NCBI RefSeq assembly: GCF_002994745.2
Contig: NC_037094.1
Location: 67,146,319-67,210,318, forward strand
Reading direction: 5' to 3'
DNA length: 64,000 nt
From: Rosa chinensis
Taxonomy: Eukaryota; Streptophyta; Magnoliopsida; Rosales; Rosaceae
A program made the translations under genes and the position numbers. A model generated the notes under the pieces. The model ran no database searches. It was given only the letters and a program-made list of their open reading frames with translations, and was not told where the DNA came from. Shown piece by piece: positions 44,152 through 56,299 of this stretch (the stretch's first letter is position 1; every line of letters begins with the position of its first letter).

Positions 44152-45208
44152 ATGGCTGATCCAACTCGACCTGAATTTGACATCTTGGACACAAAATGAC
44201 TTGAGTACCATCGTTGGGTTTCCGATGTGGAAATTGCCTTTGTGGCAAAAGACTACACTGCCACCATTACCGGATGAACCATCTAATAAGGTGAAAGCAA
44301 ATGCCTTAATGTTTCTGAGGCAACATATTGATCCTAGCCTATGCTGGGAGTACTTTCAGTTGAAGACACCCAAAGAACTGTGGGATGCCCTTAAGGGACG
44401 TTTTGGGAACATTCATGACACTTTGCTCCCAGAACTGGCCGTTCAGTGGAATGGAATCCACTTGCTTGACTATAATAGGGTCAATGACTTCAACAAGGAT
44501 ATGTTGCACTTAAAGGCACGTCTAAACTTATGTGGAAGGGAAATCACAGAAGATGATATGATCTACAAGACTCTTTCCACCTTTCCTACTTCAGCGCTTA
44601 TACTAGCGAACCAGTATAGGCTGGAGTATGACAACAAAAGAATCACAACCTTCAACAAGTTGATCAGCCTACAGCAAGTGGCTGAGAGGCATAATGAGGT
44701 TCTCTTGAACAACAATGCCAGGCCCACTGGGACAATGAAAATTCCCGAGGCTAATTATGGAAAAATGAAAGGTGGAAAGAACTCCAATGTAAAGGGGTTT
44801 AAATGTGCTGATCCCTACCCATGTGGCAACAACGCACCATGTGGCAAGGGACATAGGGGTCGTGGTATGGGCCATGGAGGCCCTCCCAATATATGGAGTA
44901 GAGATGGTGATGCTGGCCCTAGTGGTCATCGAAACAAGGTGCAAAGGGCACCTACGAACCCTTCAGTCAAACAGGATAGAGTTGGCAATGAACCATGCTA
45001 TAGATGTGGAGTCATTGGGCATTGGTACATGAACTGCCAAGCAAGCAACATAGTTGTAGCCACTTACAAGAGGTATAGGGAGTCTAAAGAACAAGAGGCT
45101 CACTATAAGGAAGAAGAAGGTCATGTCGCAGATGTCAACTTCACTATTGCAAACTTCAATGGCAACAAGGAACTTGCTCCGTCAAAGGATGCTTCAGACT
45201 TTGACTGA
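44152..45208 (+). pseudogene. Copia-3 gag
   Basis: The ATG at 44152 follows TTGTTTATGTAG, again a splice-acceptor-like border. A TGA stop (about 44197) and a frameshift near the start are followed by a long open part (44177-45208). This part has ELWDALKGRFGNIHD, a zinc knuckle CYRCGVIGHWYMNC and the terminal DFD motif before TGA. It is about as long as the other two Gags. Confidence 0.85.
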
Positions 45209-45469
45209 TCTTTATTTATTTTCCAAAGACAGATGTGAAGGCATAATGCCTCATTTTTAATTAGACCAATGTATGGTTTTAAAGTTTATTTCAATAATGG
45301 TTTGATGAATAAGAACAAGACCGTGATTTGATTATCGTTGGCTTATTAATAAATTTCAAATTTTATTCTGAAGCACTGAATTTATTCAAATTTATTTACT
45401 ACACATATTTACATGGTTCGAAATAGCACTATGAAGATAAAGCAATACATCTAGAGAAAAATTATTAGA

Positions 45470-47744
45470 ATGAAAAGATTATCATTCTACTTAAATAGAA
45501 ATACTCTAAAGAATATGAGATATGCTTTGTATGCATCAAGAGCTAATCGAACCTTGTTAAGTTTCAAAGATACTCGTGCCAACGGTTATCATGGAAAAAC
45601 ACACTATGAGAATGGAACTGAATACCTTTATATTACCTCTAATAAATGTGGAAGGAAACTCATTTTAGAGAAACTTATGAGTCAATCTAGTGGATTGTAC
45701 CTTACTACGATTCGGATAATTGAATCCGATGCTGTCACCAACAATGAAATGTAGGACAATGACTCATACAGGCTTTGGCATGACCGCCTAGGGCACCCCG
45801 GTCGTGACATGATGATCCGTATTTTAAAGAACACATATGGACATCCCTTCTTTCGAGTGAAAAATAAAGTAGGAGAAAAATCCGCCACACTGCAAGGTGT
45901 CGGTCCTAGTACTGCTTCAATGCAGCCATTGCCTTCTGACGTACCAGAAGCACTATATCCCTCCCATTATGCATCATTGACTATTTCAAAGGCACATCAC
46001 TCATTTTTCAAAGCCTTCTCTTTAGCAAAAACAGGATTAAGACCTTCCTATGCTAAAGACACAAAACTAAACATTCCATTCTTACAAAGGATACAAGGAG
46101 ATATCTGTGGACCATTCAAGTACTTTATGGTTCTGGTGGATGCTTCGACACGCTGACCGCATGTCATTTTATTCTCCACAAGAAATGCTGCATTTGTAAA
46201 ACTCCTAGCACAGATTATACGTTTAAGGGCTCACCACCCTGATCATCATATCAAGTCTATAAGGCTTGACAACGCTGGAGAGTTTACATCAAAAGCATTT
46301 GATGATTATTGCATGTCTATCGGGATCGATGTAGAGCATCTTGTATCCCATGTGCATACACAAAATGGTCTCCCAGAAGCCACCATCAAAAGGCTACAGA
46401 TGGTGGCTAAGGCATTGGTTATGCGCACCAACCTGCCTATATTTGCATGGGGTTATGCAATATTGCACGCAGCTATACTTATTCGTTTCAGACCCACTGT
46501 TAGCCAACCATTTTCTGCGTACCAGTTGGTAACTGGAAATGAGCCTGACATTTCACACTTACGCATATTTGGTTGCGCAGTATATGTGCCTCTTATGCCC
46601 CCACAGCGCACCAAAATGGGTCCCCAGAGACGATTAAGTATTTATGTTGGATACGAATCCCCAACAATTATCCGCCATTTGGAACCCTTGATAGGCAATC
46701 TCTTTACCGCTAGATTTGTGGATTGTCACTTTGATGAGACAGTCTTCCCGTCGTTAGGGGGAGATAGGAAAAAGGATTTTCCAAGGGAACGACAGGAATT
46801 GTCGTGGTTTGTCCCCACTCTGTCTCATTTTGATCCCTGCACTTCACAAAGTGAAAGTGAAGTGAAAAAAAGAAGAATCGATCTTCAGAACGTAGCAGAT
46901 TCGATGCCTGATGCATTTACAGATATAGCAAAAGTGACGAGATCACATATACCAGCTGCAAATGTGCCTGCAAGGTTAGAAGTCCCCAACAAAGGGCAAG
47001 GTGCCTTAGACAGAGGCGCTGCAACCACACTTAGTGGCGGTGTGGTTGAGGTCGTGCTCCCCAAAGGAAGAGGGGGAGGCCACTTGGTTCGATTGACACT
47101 CACCCAAGGAAGAAGAGGGTGAGTAAGGCAGAAAACGATCCATTAATCATCAATGTCGAGAATCCCTCTCATGAGATTGTCTCTGATTATAGTTATATCC
47201 ATAAATCAACACTAGAGGATGCTCCGATGTTTGAAATGATTCCAGAGAACAAAGAAATCTCAATGGATTATGAGAGTGCGTATGAGTTGATAGAAAGATC
47301 TTCCATACACATTGATGATGTATTTGCATACACTGTTGCTCAAGAAATCATAGAGCACGATGATATCGAACCACGCTCTGTTGTAGAATGTCAACAAAGA
47401 GCAGATTGGCCTAAATGGAAAGAAGCAATCCAGGCAGAATTAGATTATTTGACAAAGAGACAGGTATTTGGTCCGGTAGTGCTAACCCCACCAAGTGTAA
47501 AGCTTGTAGGACATAAATAGGTCTTTGTCAGAAAGCGTAATGAGAAGAGTGAAGTCCTGAGGTACAAGGCTCGCCTTGTGGAGCAAGGTTTCTCACAACG
47601 CCCTGGAATTGACTATAAGGAGACATACTCTCCCATAATGAACGTTATAAAGTTCTGCTACTTAGTTAGCTTGGTAGTTTCCGAAGGACTGGAAATGCAG
47701 CTCATGGATGTGGTTACTGCATATCTCTATGAGGATCTTGATTC

Positions 47745-47780
<36 letters not shown>

Positions 47781-47894
47781 GTGCCTGATGGCCTTACAGT
47801 ACCAAAGTCAAGTGACTCTAAACCACGGAGTGCGTTTGCAATTAGATTAAAACGCTCACTTTACGGATTGAAATAATTCGAGCGGATGTGGTAA
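45470..47894 (+). pseudogene. Copia-3 pol
   Basis: The protease segment is missing. Integrase zinc and core regions (HDRLGHPGRDMM, LVDASTR, RLDNAGEF, LPEATIKRL) and RT (LMDVVTAYLYEDLDSD) follow, interrupted by stops near 45752, 46156 and 47518. The second Cys pair of the zinc region has become FFKAF. A TA run (47747-47777) has expanded within the RT. Confidence 0.88.
47747..47777 (+). repeat. (AT)n expansion inside copia-3 RT
   Basis: Where copia-2 reads GAGATATATATGAAG, copia-3 has a TA run of about 30 bp, so the microsatellite grew from a short coding TA stretch. Confidence 0.9.
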
Positions 47895-48239
47895 TCTTAA
47901 ACAACCTCATCTCAGCTCCTTTAATTTTTAGGGGCTCACGTTTGAAAATTGCCTTCTTCAGTTTTTGGTGACATATTCCTCCACAAAAGCCTTGTATGCT
48001 TACTAATGTAGTTTTAGTTATATGGAAAAAAATATACATTCTAAAAGCAATAACGTGGAGGAAGTATAATTTCACAATTTCAACAGTTGGATATTCTCAT
48101 GATGAGAAGAAAAGGCTATGGTGAAAAACTTACATATTTTAGTCATCGTTTCGTCCACGTTGTCAACCCTAAATCCTGAATACCCATCAAACTAAAATGC
48201 TCGTAACTACTCATTCGTAACTTCTTTTCTCGATCCGTC
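47895..48239. other. Intergenic sequence, unassigned
   Basis: I see no gene or clear repeat structure between the end of copia-3 and the satellite-like repeats. Confidence 0.4.
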
Positions 48240-49335
48240 AACTATTCACATGTATCCACAATGTAATTATATATGTCGTGTGAAATTGGCACGGTTCGTG
48301 GTCGTTATGTCATCGGTCAACAAAAAGAGGATAAACAGAGTACTTTGGTTGACCAAGTGGATGGAAATCAAAACTATAACGACATTGACTAAATTTTTTA
48401 TAACATGCATAAAATATTCCAATCCTCTCATCCAACGATCGGTTTTTCCAATTTATCAAGAGTTGCTTTTTAAAGAATTTAATTAATAAATATGCAGTTA
48501 TAAAATAAAATTCGGTTAACCAAATGGATTGAAGTTGAAATGATAATGAAAGATTCAGGAAATATTAGACGCACAAAATGTAGCTGTGGATGCTGATCTA
48601 CACGGTTAGTATGTTTAGTGGTTTAATATTGGTTGAATTTCTTACAACATATATAAAATATTCCAATCTTCTCATACAACGGTCAATTTCTCCAGTTTCG
48701 TATGTCTCGATAGGGTGGCCCTCTGAGGAATATGATATATAAATATAGGGTTATAAAGATAATTATAGTTGACCTAGTGGATCAAAGTCAAAACGAATAC
48801 AAAATTGGTTGAATTTTTTACTACAACCATGAAACATTCTAATCTTTCCATCCAACGATCGGCTTCTCCAAGTTCATTTTTCATCTTGTTGTCGCTTTTG
48901 AAAGGTCCACATCACTTCATACTGAATGTATAAGTTACAACATTAGTAAGAACATTGGTATTTCCTATGATTCGAGAAATCGAATTTGAAAAATTTTATT
49001 TACGAAATTCACATGTATCAACAACATGGTTATATACGTCGTGTGAAAAAATTGGCATGGTTTGTGATCGTTATGCCATCAGTCAACCAAGATAACATAA
49101 AAACTCTTGGTTGACTGAGTTGATCGAAGTCAAAACTACGATGAAATTTGCTAAATTTTTTATAACATGCATATAATTTTCTAATCCTCTCATTCAATGC
49201 CCAGTTTTCCTAGTTGCTTACGTCTTGATAAGGTTTCTCTTTGAAAAAATCTAATTGATAAATATATGGTTATTAAGATAACTTTGGTCGACTAGATGGA
49301 TTGAAGTCAAAACGAGAATGAAATTGGTTGGGTAA
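48240..49335 (-). repeat. Satellite-like repeats related to those inside the hAT element
   Basis: The segment TTCACATGTATC(C/A)ACAA...GTCGTGTGAAA...GGTCAAC occurs at about 48246 and again at about 49010, a spacing near 765 bp. Between them are shorter reiterations around CATCCAACGATCGG (48430, 48680, 48850, 49190). The minus-strand reading matches the unit of the 520-bp array at 58.7-59.9 kb. No coding content. Confidence 0.7.
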
Positions 49336-50220
49336 TGTCAAATGTATCAATTTTCAATTTCTTACTTTTTAGAACGCAATTGTAAATCGGTAAATTAAAC
49401 GAAAAATTTAGGAAATTAAAATGATATACATGGGTAAGGTAATGATGATGGTATCAAATGGTCTGATTATGAGCCCCCGTAGATATTTAAGGAGCTAAAA
49501 TGAAATGGTTCGAGATTTAATTTGTAATCTAGTAATTGTTAAGGATCCTCGAGATTATTTCCTGAATTTTCCTTAAGGTGAAATCTTCAATTTAACGGTT
49601 TGATGATAAGTTACACGACATGACGAGTCGTGAAAATTTTCAGAGAATTTTTCAGTCACCCGAGTTATTTATTATGAATTTTGGAAGTTTGAAAATTATG
49701 GAATTTTTTTTAAAATAAAAGAAAAATTAACTGAGCGATCTGGACCGTTGATTCCAATCACCATTAAATCTAAACCGTTGATTTGAAGCATTAACCCCCG
49801 ATTTGATCTTATGAATCGAAAGCTCCAGATTTTTGGAAAGATGACGACCCTTTTCTCGACCCGCGAAAGCAACCCGGTCGGAACTCTGCTGTCCGGCCAT
49901 TAAGAGGCGGCACAGCGGTGACGTTCTCATATCCGACCTCCCTCTGGTCTTGGTTCGTCCAATCTCCAAACGAGGAAGAAGAATCAAAGCCGAGAAGTTT
50001 CGGCAGCTCCGGCGGTTCTGCAATTTTTCCGGCGACTCCGGTCACCTTCGGTGATGCATGAGGTATGAAACTCGACCTGATCATCACGCTCTACAAGTTG
50101 GTATAATTGGATTTCAGTTTTGATTAAGTTTTTGAGGAGGTGGTATTTGAGGTGAATTCGGCCACCGCGAGTTCACTGTGTGTGGTGGCGGTTTGGTCTT
50201 TCAGTTGACTGCTGGATATT
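49336..50220 (+). other. Possible fragment of a long-LTR element
   Basis: The style (TCACCCGAGTTATTTATTATG, CTGGACCGTTGATT repeats, GC-rich stretch, then TCATCACGCTCTACAAGTTGG) resembles long gypsy LTRs, but no ends or target duplication could be found. Open stretches on the minus strand near 49.7-50.1 kb match no known protein. Confidence 0.3.
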
Positions 50221-51030
50221 GTAGAATTGATTATGCAGGTTTTAATTGCTATTGGACTATTTGTGGTGGTTGATAAATTTCCCCTGTTTTCAAAACAGAG
50301 GACTATGTTGATGAACTCGAATCAAGTGACGACTATGTTGATGAACTCGAATCAAGTGACGACTTTGTTGATGCCCTGACAGTGATTCAGCAAGAAGCTC
50401 AAGAGAAGAAGGGCCGTCAGGACTCAAGAGAGGCCGAATTGATCTTTAATCGGGTAGGTCCTTCAAATTCTTCACCATTCCGAATTTGTATACGGTTAAG
50501 AACTTTTGTTTGTGATAAAAGGTTAGGAACTTAAGATAACACGTACCAAACATCCTACAGCTGCTATTATATGTACGTTTTGCAAACGTGTTGAGTTTTT
50601 TTGCTATTGATGGTTGATAACTTTCCCTTGTGTTCAAAGCCTTTTTTCAAAACAGAGGACCATGTTGATGAAATCGAATCAAGTTTGCTTGATTAGAGCT
50701 AATGACAGCAAGTTATTGGAAAATAGCTCTGGAGAAAAAGGGCCGTCAGGAGAGGACAAATTTGTCTTTAATTAGTTCGGTCAGTCCAAATTCTTCACCA
50801 TTCCATTAATCTTGAAATAACTGGTGTTACATTGATATATAAAAGTATAAGGTTAAGATAAACACATATCTACCCTCCTACGGCTGCGATATGAACGTAT
50901 GTGTTTTTTGACTTTTGTGTATGTAGAACGTATGTGTTTTTGTGCATGTAGCTAGAACCTATGTGTTTTGGTATACCAGTATAATGTTTGACTGTTCTTT
51001 TGTAGTCAGTGACATGAGTTGTTTTCATAT
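50221..51030 (+). pseudogene. Orphan 3' end of a TNL gene
   Basis: From 50209 the sequence matches the last intron and last exon of TNL1 and TNL2 (GCTGGATATTGTAGAATTGATT...CCCCTGTTTTCAAAACAG). The exon after 50298 contains two 30-bp in-frame copies encoding DYVDELESSD and continues to GRQDSREAELIFNR before a GTAGGT donor-like site. A second, decayed copy follows at 50590-50760. The rest of the gene is absent. This marks a third TNL duplication event. Confidence 0.75.
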
Positions 51031-51419
51031 ATAACTTTTTAAGTAAATTGGTGGCTGGGTGCACCGAAAGTGGGTTAGTAGCATTTCCACTTTGTTATCA
51101 CGATGTTGTTTTTTATTTGCCTCGAGCACTAAATGGTTCACAGTTGGTAATTGGATAAATATACCGGCCAAAGCAAATCGTCCTTTGATCGATTGGTCAG
51201 TTGTCCTTTTCTTTGATAGACTAACTAGTCAATGACTTTTTGCATTGAAGCTTTCAGGAAACTGCAAGAGGTTTTGCTAATACATTTAAAATTAGTCTTA
51301 TCATTTCATTACTTCAGCAAAAATTTAACAGATCGCAACAGTGGGGTGATAAGAATCAATGGAGCTCACACTACAAAACATTTCTAGCCTGAAGTTGCAC
51401 TGAAGCTTCCATCAACAGT
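51031..51419. other. Intergenic sequence between TNL remnants and TNL2
   Basis: No gene is seen. A short stretch near 51248-51272 (GAAACTGCAAGAGG) resembles the sequence at the alternative start of TNL1 (18930-18955), consistent with a shared ancestral upstream region. Confidence 0.4.
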
Positions 51420-51550
51420 TGTGGAATAAGTTAAGATGATGATCGTGTTCTGAATCTATTTGAGAAACTTTTGTGGAATACAGTATTGTTTTAAATGGAA
51501 GTAGATTAATCTTCTGGTTGTTTAATTGTGTCATTGTGATATTCTTTCGA
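51420..51550 (+). repeat. Fragment of COX5C 3' flank
   Basis: TTTTAAATGGAAGTAGATTAATCTTCT and neighbouring sequence match 9660-9790, downstream of COX5C. No COX5C coding sequence is left here. The similarity fades just before the unusual first exon of TNL2. Confidence 0.75.
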
Positions 51551-51615
51551 TCATTGCAAAAAACATAGCCATTTGAATATTCGAATCCGTGTCAAAGAAA
51601 GTTCTCTCTCTCAAA

Positions 51616-54600
51616 ATGGCTCTGCAACTCTGGGAAACACTGAAGGACGCGATCGTGGCCTACACGGGCCTATCTCCGGCGATCTTCTTCACACTCTTGG
51701 CTCTGCTCGTGGCCACCTACCATATGCTTTCTGGGCTTTTTGGGCCATCCGATACCCACCAGCGGCCCAGCAGCTTGGAGGAGATGCAGCCTCTGCCGCC
51801 GACGGTCCAGCTCGACGAGATCACCGAGGAGGAGCTAAAGCAGGACGACGGCTCCGATCCCAAGAAGCCTCTGCCTAGGGCTATCAATACGGATTCAATT
51901 ACTCCTTCCTCTTCTCCTCTCACCCGTTCACGTCCATACGATGTGTTTTTGAGTTTTAGAGGTATGGATACACGAAACACCTTCACAGGCCATTTGCACG
52001 CTTATTTGGTTCAGAAGGGAATTAATACCTTCATAGATGACGAAGAGCTTAGAAAAGGAGAAGAATTATCAGCTGCACTTCTCAAAGCAATTGAAGAGTC
52101 AAAGATTTCTATTGTCATATTCTCTGAAAACTACGCATCCTCAGGGTGGTGTTTGGATGAACTTGTTAAAATCCTACAATGTAAGGAGTTGAAGCAACAA
52201 TCGGTTTGGCCGGTGTTTTACAAGGTGGATGCCTCCGATGTACGGTACCAGAAGGGTAAATACGGTGAGGCACTTGCTAAACATGAACGCAGATTCATGG
52301 ACAAGGTGCAAAGATGGAGAACGGCTCTTACGGATGCAGCTAATTTATTAGGGTGGACTTTCTTCGACGGGTATATTTCCATATTTGAACATGGTTTTTT
52401 TTTTTTTTCCCTTCATTTTTTTATATAGGCCAAACCCTCACACTGTCACACATATATTAATCTCCAAAACACTGTTTTGTCTAATAAAATATTTTTTGCA
52501 TTTAAATTGGCAGGCACGAAGCTAAGTTCATTAGTAAGATTGCTGAAGATATTTCAACACAAGTATTAAAACGTACCTATTTAAATGTGGCAAAGTATCC
52601 CGTTGGAATAGAGTCTCGTGTACAAGATGTGCTTAAGCTTCTAGATGTCGGCAGAAGTGATGTTGGCATTGTTGGTATATGGGGTATTGGCGGGATAGGC
52701 AAAACAACAATTGCTAAAGCTGTTTACAACTTAATTGCTTATAAGTTTGAAGGTTGGTGTTTCTTGGCAAATGTTAGGGCAGCTTCAGTACCCCATCAAG
52801 GCCTAGTTCAACTACAAATTAATCTTCTTCATGAGATTTTAGGGGGGCAGAAAATGGAGATGATTGATGCTGATAGAGGAATCCAGGTGATAAAGGAAAG
52901 ATTGGGTGGTAAAAGGGTGCTTTTAGTTCTTGATGATGTGAATGAATTGAACCAGTTGGACAAATTAGCTGGAGGATTGGATTGGTTTGGTCCTGGCAGC
53001 AGAATTATCATAACAACAAGAGATAAACGTTTGCTAATTGCTCATCAAGTCTATCCAATATACAAGGCCAAGGCATTAGGTAATGATGAAGCCCGTAACC
53101 TCTTGATTTTGAATGCCTTAAAGAAAAACAGTAATCCAGATGAGTATCTGAAATTCCCAATTGATACTGCTGTACTCCATACTCATGGCCTTCCATTAGC
53201 TATAAACATTTTGGGTTCCCTTCTCTGTGGTAAGAGTATAAGTCAATGGCATGCTGCATTAGATAGTTTCAGAAGATTTCCCAACAGCGATATCCAAAAA
53301 GTCCTTGAAACAAGTTACAAGGCATTGGATTATCCATTGAAAGAAGCATTTCTCGACATTGCATGTTTCTTAAACTGTGAAGATAAGGACTATGTGATGC
53401 AAGCACTAGATAGTTCTTGCCTCAACCCTATAGATGCTATTGAAGCACTTGAAGAAAAGGCCCTCTTAAATACTGATAGATCTGGTATGATTTGGATGCA
53501 TGACTTGCTGGAGGAAATGGGAAAAGAAATAGTTCGTAGAGAGTCACCTGCAGATGCTAGCGGACGTAGCAGACTATGGTTTCATGAGGATGTTCATCGT
53601 GTTTTGACTGAAAATACAGTATGTATAGAACATGTATTCTTCCATAAGTTTTTGTGTGTGTAGAGCTTCTTAATTGTGAAAAATATAGTCGCATATATAT
53701 AGTACTTGCTCTGCTAAGCCTATATTTTTGTTCCATATCAGGGCTCAAAGAAAGTTAAAGGCATCAGAGTAGAGCTATCAGGAGAAGATGAGATATGTTT
53801 GAGTGCTAAATGCTTTAAAAAGATGAACAATCTTCAACTTTTTATAAACATTAATGCACGCTTCTCTGGAGAGGTTAATTATCTCCCAAATCAGTTGAGG
53901 TTCCTTGATTGGCCTGGATTCCCAGCACAATCTTTGCCATCCGACTTCAGTCCACAAAAACTGGTCAAGCTCAATATGCCAAACAGTCACATCTCACGAC
54001 TTGGGCAAGGATTCAAGGTATTCTAAGCTTTTAACTATTAATTTGCTATTTTGCAGAGCTTTTCTATTTTGAATCGTTATAGATTTGTTTTGAAGCTCAT
54101 AATATTATCTTTCCTTTCTTGTGTTGCAGAATTTACAAAATTTAAAATCTGTAAGTTTTAAAAGTTGCAAATTTTTAACAGAGGTCCCTGACTTGTCTGG
54201 AATCCCAAACTTGGAGATGTTGAATTTAAGTTACTGTACAAGTTTAGCTGAGTTGCATCCTTCTGTTGGATTCCTTAATAAGCTTGTTAAATTCGAGATT
54301 ACAAATTGCGACAACCTTAAGATGTTCCCAAGAATAGTCAACATGAAATCTCTGGACTGTTTTGATTTGAGTGGCTGCATGAGGCTCGAGAACTTCCCAG
54401 AAATTGTGGGAAGGATGGAATCCTTAACAACCTTGTTTTTAACTGGAACTGCCATCAAAGAATTGCCTTCATCAATTGGATATGATCTCTTTGATCTTCG
54501 AGTTTTGGATTTATCTTTTTGCAAAAACCTTACTAATCTGCCACTCAGCATTTATGAGTTGCAAAAGCTACGGAATCTTGGACCCAACGGTTGCCGAAAA

Positions 54601-55894
54601 CTGGTGCTACCGTCATTTCCGAAGAAGGTGGAATACTGTGAAGTGCCAACTCCAACATCCAGCTCAAAGATTTCACATTACGGCAAGGCAACTTCAACAG
54701 AAAGAGAAAGTGATTGTGACGGTGATGATCAAGGAAATTTAGCGTTTCCTTCACTAGAGTGCTTCTCAGCGAGAGGATGCTATACTTCGGACCATGATTT
54801 TCTTGTGAGGTTTGATGGTGCCTCCACTTTTACAGTGCTTGATTTTCCAGAAAGCAATTTTGTTAGTCTTCCCGCTTGCGTTACCAAATTTATCTACTTG
54901 GAGGAGCTTTACTTGTGTGGGTGCAAGAGGCTTCAACAAGTTTCGAAGCTTCCACCAAAGTTGAGACTGTTAGATGTGAGAGACTGCGTATCATTGGAAA
55001 GAATTTCAAAGTTATCAAACATTTTGAAACATCAAGAATCGCAAATGTTTCATTGGCTGGACTTGACCAATTGCTGGAGACTGTGTGACAATCTGGTTCA
55101 GGAGGCAGAGAAGAAAGGTTTTTTGGTGAATTATGGTCATCAGGTGGAGGCTGATCTCTTCTCTCTTTTTCTCTTTTCTCAGACTTCTGAATTCGGGGTT
55201 GTACTTCCAGGTTATGAAATTCCAAAGTGGTTCAGCTGTCAAATGGATTTCAAAGGGAATGGACTGTTTGAATTTGGTATTCAAGTCCTTCCTAATTTCA
55301 AATGGGGGAACACAGGATTGGCTCTATGTGTTGCTGCCGAACGGATGCTAGATTGGGGATTCGAAATTTTTATCAACGAAGTACTACTGCCGATTGATAC
55401 TTTAAATGAACTTATCCATTGTGCTTGGGAAGTCAATCCTGGAGATTCGGCTTGTGTGTGGCTGCTTTATATTCCGTTCGATAGAATTGATACGAGTCCG
55501 TTTGATTATAAGCGTCCGCGGGCACCTTTCCAATGTCGAGTTAGTATTTATCAAAGACTCTGTAGTAACATGGTTCCCTTGAAAAGCTGCGGAGTGCACC
55601 TGGTAACGCCACCAAATGAAGTGTGTATGAAACTATCCCACGCACAGAACCTCAGGAATAGACTCAAAGCAGGTCTCTTCTTGTTTGTTGTGGAGACTTT
55701 ATTTTTAGTTTTATCTTTATCGATTATGGTGTTTTCCCGGTTAGGACTTGAGTTGACTGCTGGATATTGTAGAATTGATTCTGCAGTTTTTCTTTGCTAT
55801 TGTTGCTGGTTGATAACTTTCCCCTGTTTTCAAAACAGAGGACGAAGAGCTCAAGAGAAGAAGGGCCGTCAGGACTCGAGAGAAGCGTCTTTAA
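51616..55894 (+). CDS. Chimeric receptor: membrane steroid-binding-protein N-terminus fused to TIR-NBS-LRR (TNL2)
   Basis: Exons are 51616-52370, 52514-53618, 53742-54017, 54130-55672 and 55839-55894 (about 1244 residues, no internal stop). Residues 1-90 match the N-terminus of plant membrane steroid-binding proteins: ALQLWETLKDAIVAYTGLSP, a membrane segment (about 20-42) and DEITEEELKQDDGSDPKKPL, the start of the cytochrome-b5-like fold. From residue 91 (NTDSITPSSSP) it matches TNL1: TIR (107-245, DVFLSFRG, GWCLDEL), NB-ARC (GIGGIGKTT near 305, MHDLLEEMG near 580), LRRs and C-JID (PGYEIPKWFSC near 1068). The steroid-binding core is absent. If translated, the receptor would be membrane-anchored. 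Retention of the last intron keeps an open frame to 55938 with a hydrophobic tail. Assembly error is an alternative. Confidence 0.85.
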
Positions 55895-56299
55895 TTGGGT
55901 TAGTCCTTCAAATCCTTCACCATTCCGAATTTGTATAATTGGGTTAAGAACACCTTTTTTTTTTTTGGTTGGTGATAATGGTTAGGAACTTAAGATAAAA
56001 CCTATCACCCTTCTGCAGCTGCTATGTATGTGTTTGTATGTATAACAGTATAAACTATGCTTTGCTTTCACACTTAAAAAAATAAAATAAATACGCTTTG
56101 CCATGTTTGAACGCTTTTTTTTTTAGTCCACTGACATGAGCCGTCTTCAATTTTTCGGCAACAGATCCAAATCACCTTGTTTCAATATTCCATGAGACCG
56201 TGTGCGTTATGTTTGGATTTAATTGATAGACCAGATACTTGTTTCTTATCAGTTATCATGTAATTAATGGAACTTTTCCCAATTGCAGGATTAAGTGAA
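55895..56299 (+). other. TNL2 3' flank
   Basis: No gene is present. The segment near 56125-56170 (GACATGAGCCGTCTTCAATTTTT) also precedes COX5C pseudogene 1 (about 23822). This supports a duplicated TNL-COX5C block. Confidence 0.6.

Larger units (their letters stand above)
43951..47894 (+). mobile_element. Ty1/copia remnant, copy 3
   Basis: The leader, gag and pol up to the RT lie in the same order as copia-2. The left side is cut by the gypsy element, and the right side stops at 47894 inside the RT (GAGCGGATGTGG). No LTR is visible on either side. Frames are broken. Confidence 0.88.

Noticed and set aside
49727..50087. Minus-strand open frames near 49.9 kb
   Set aside because: No recognised domain, and the surroundings look like a fragment of a long LTR.
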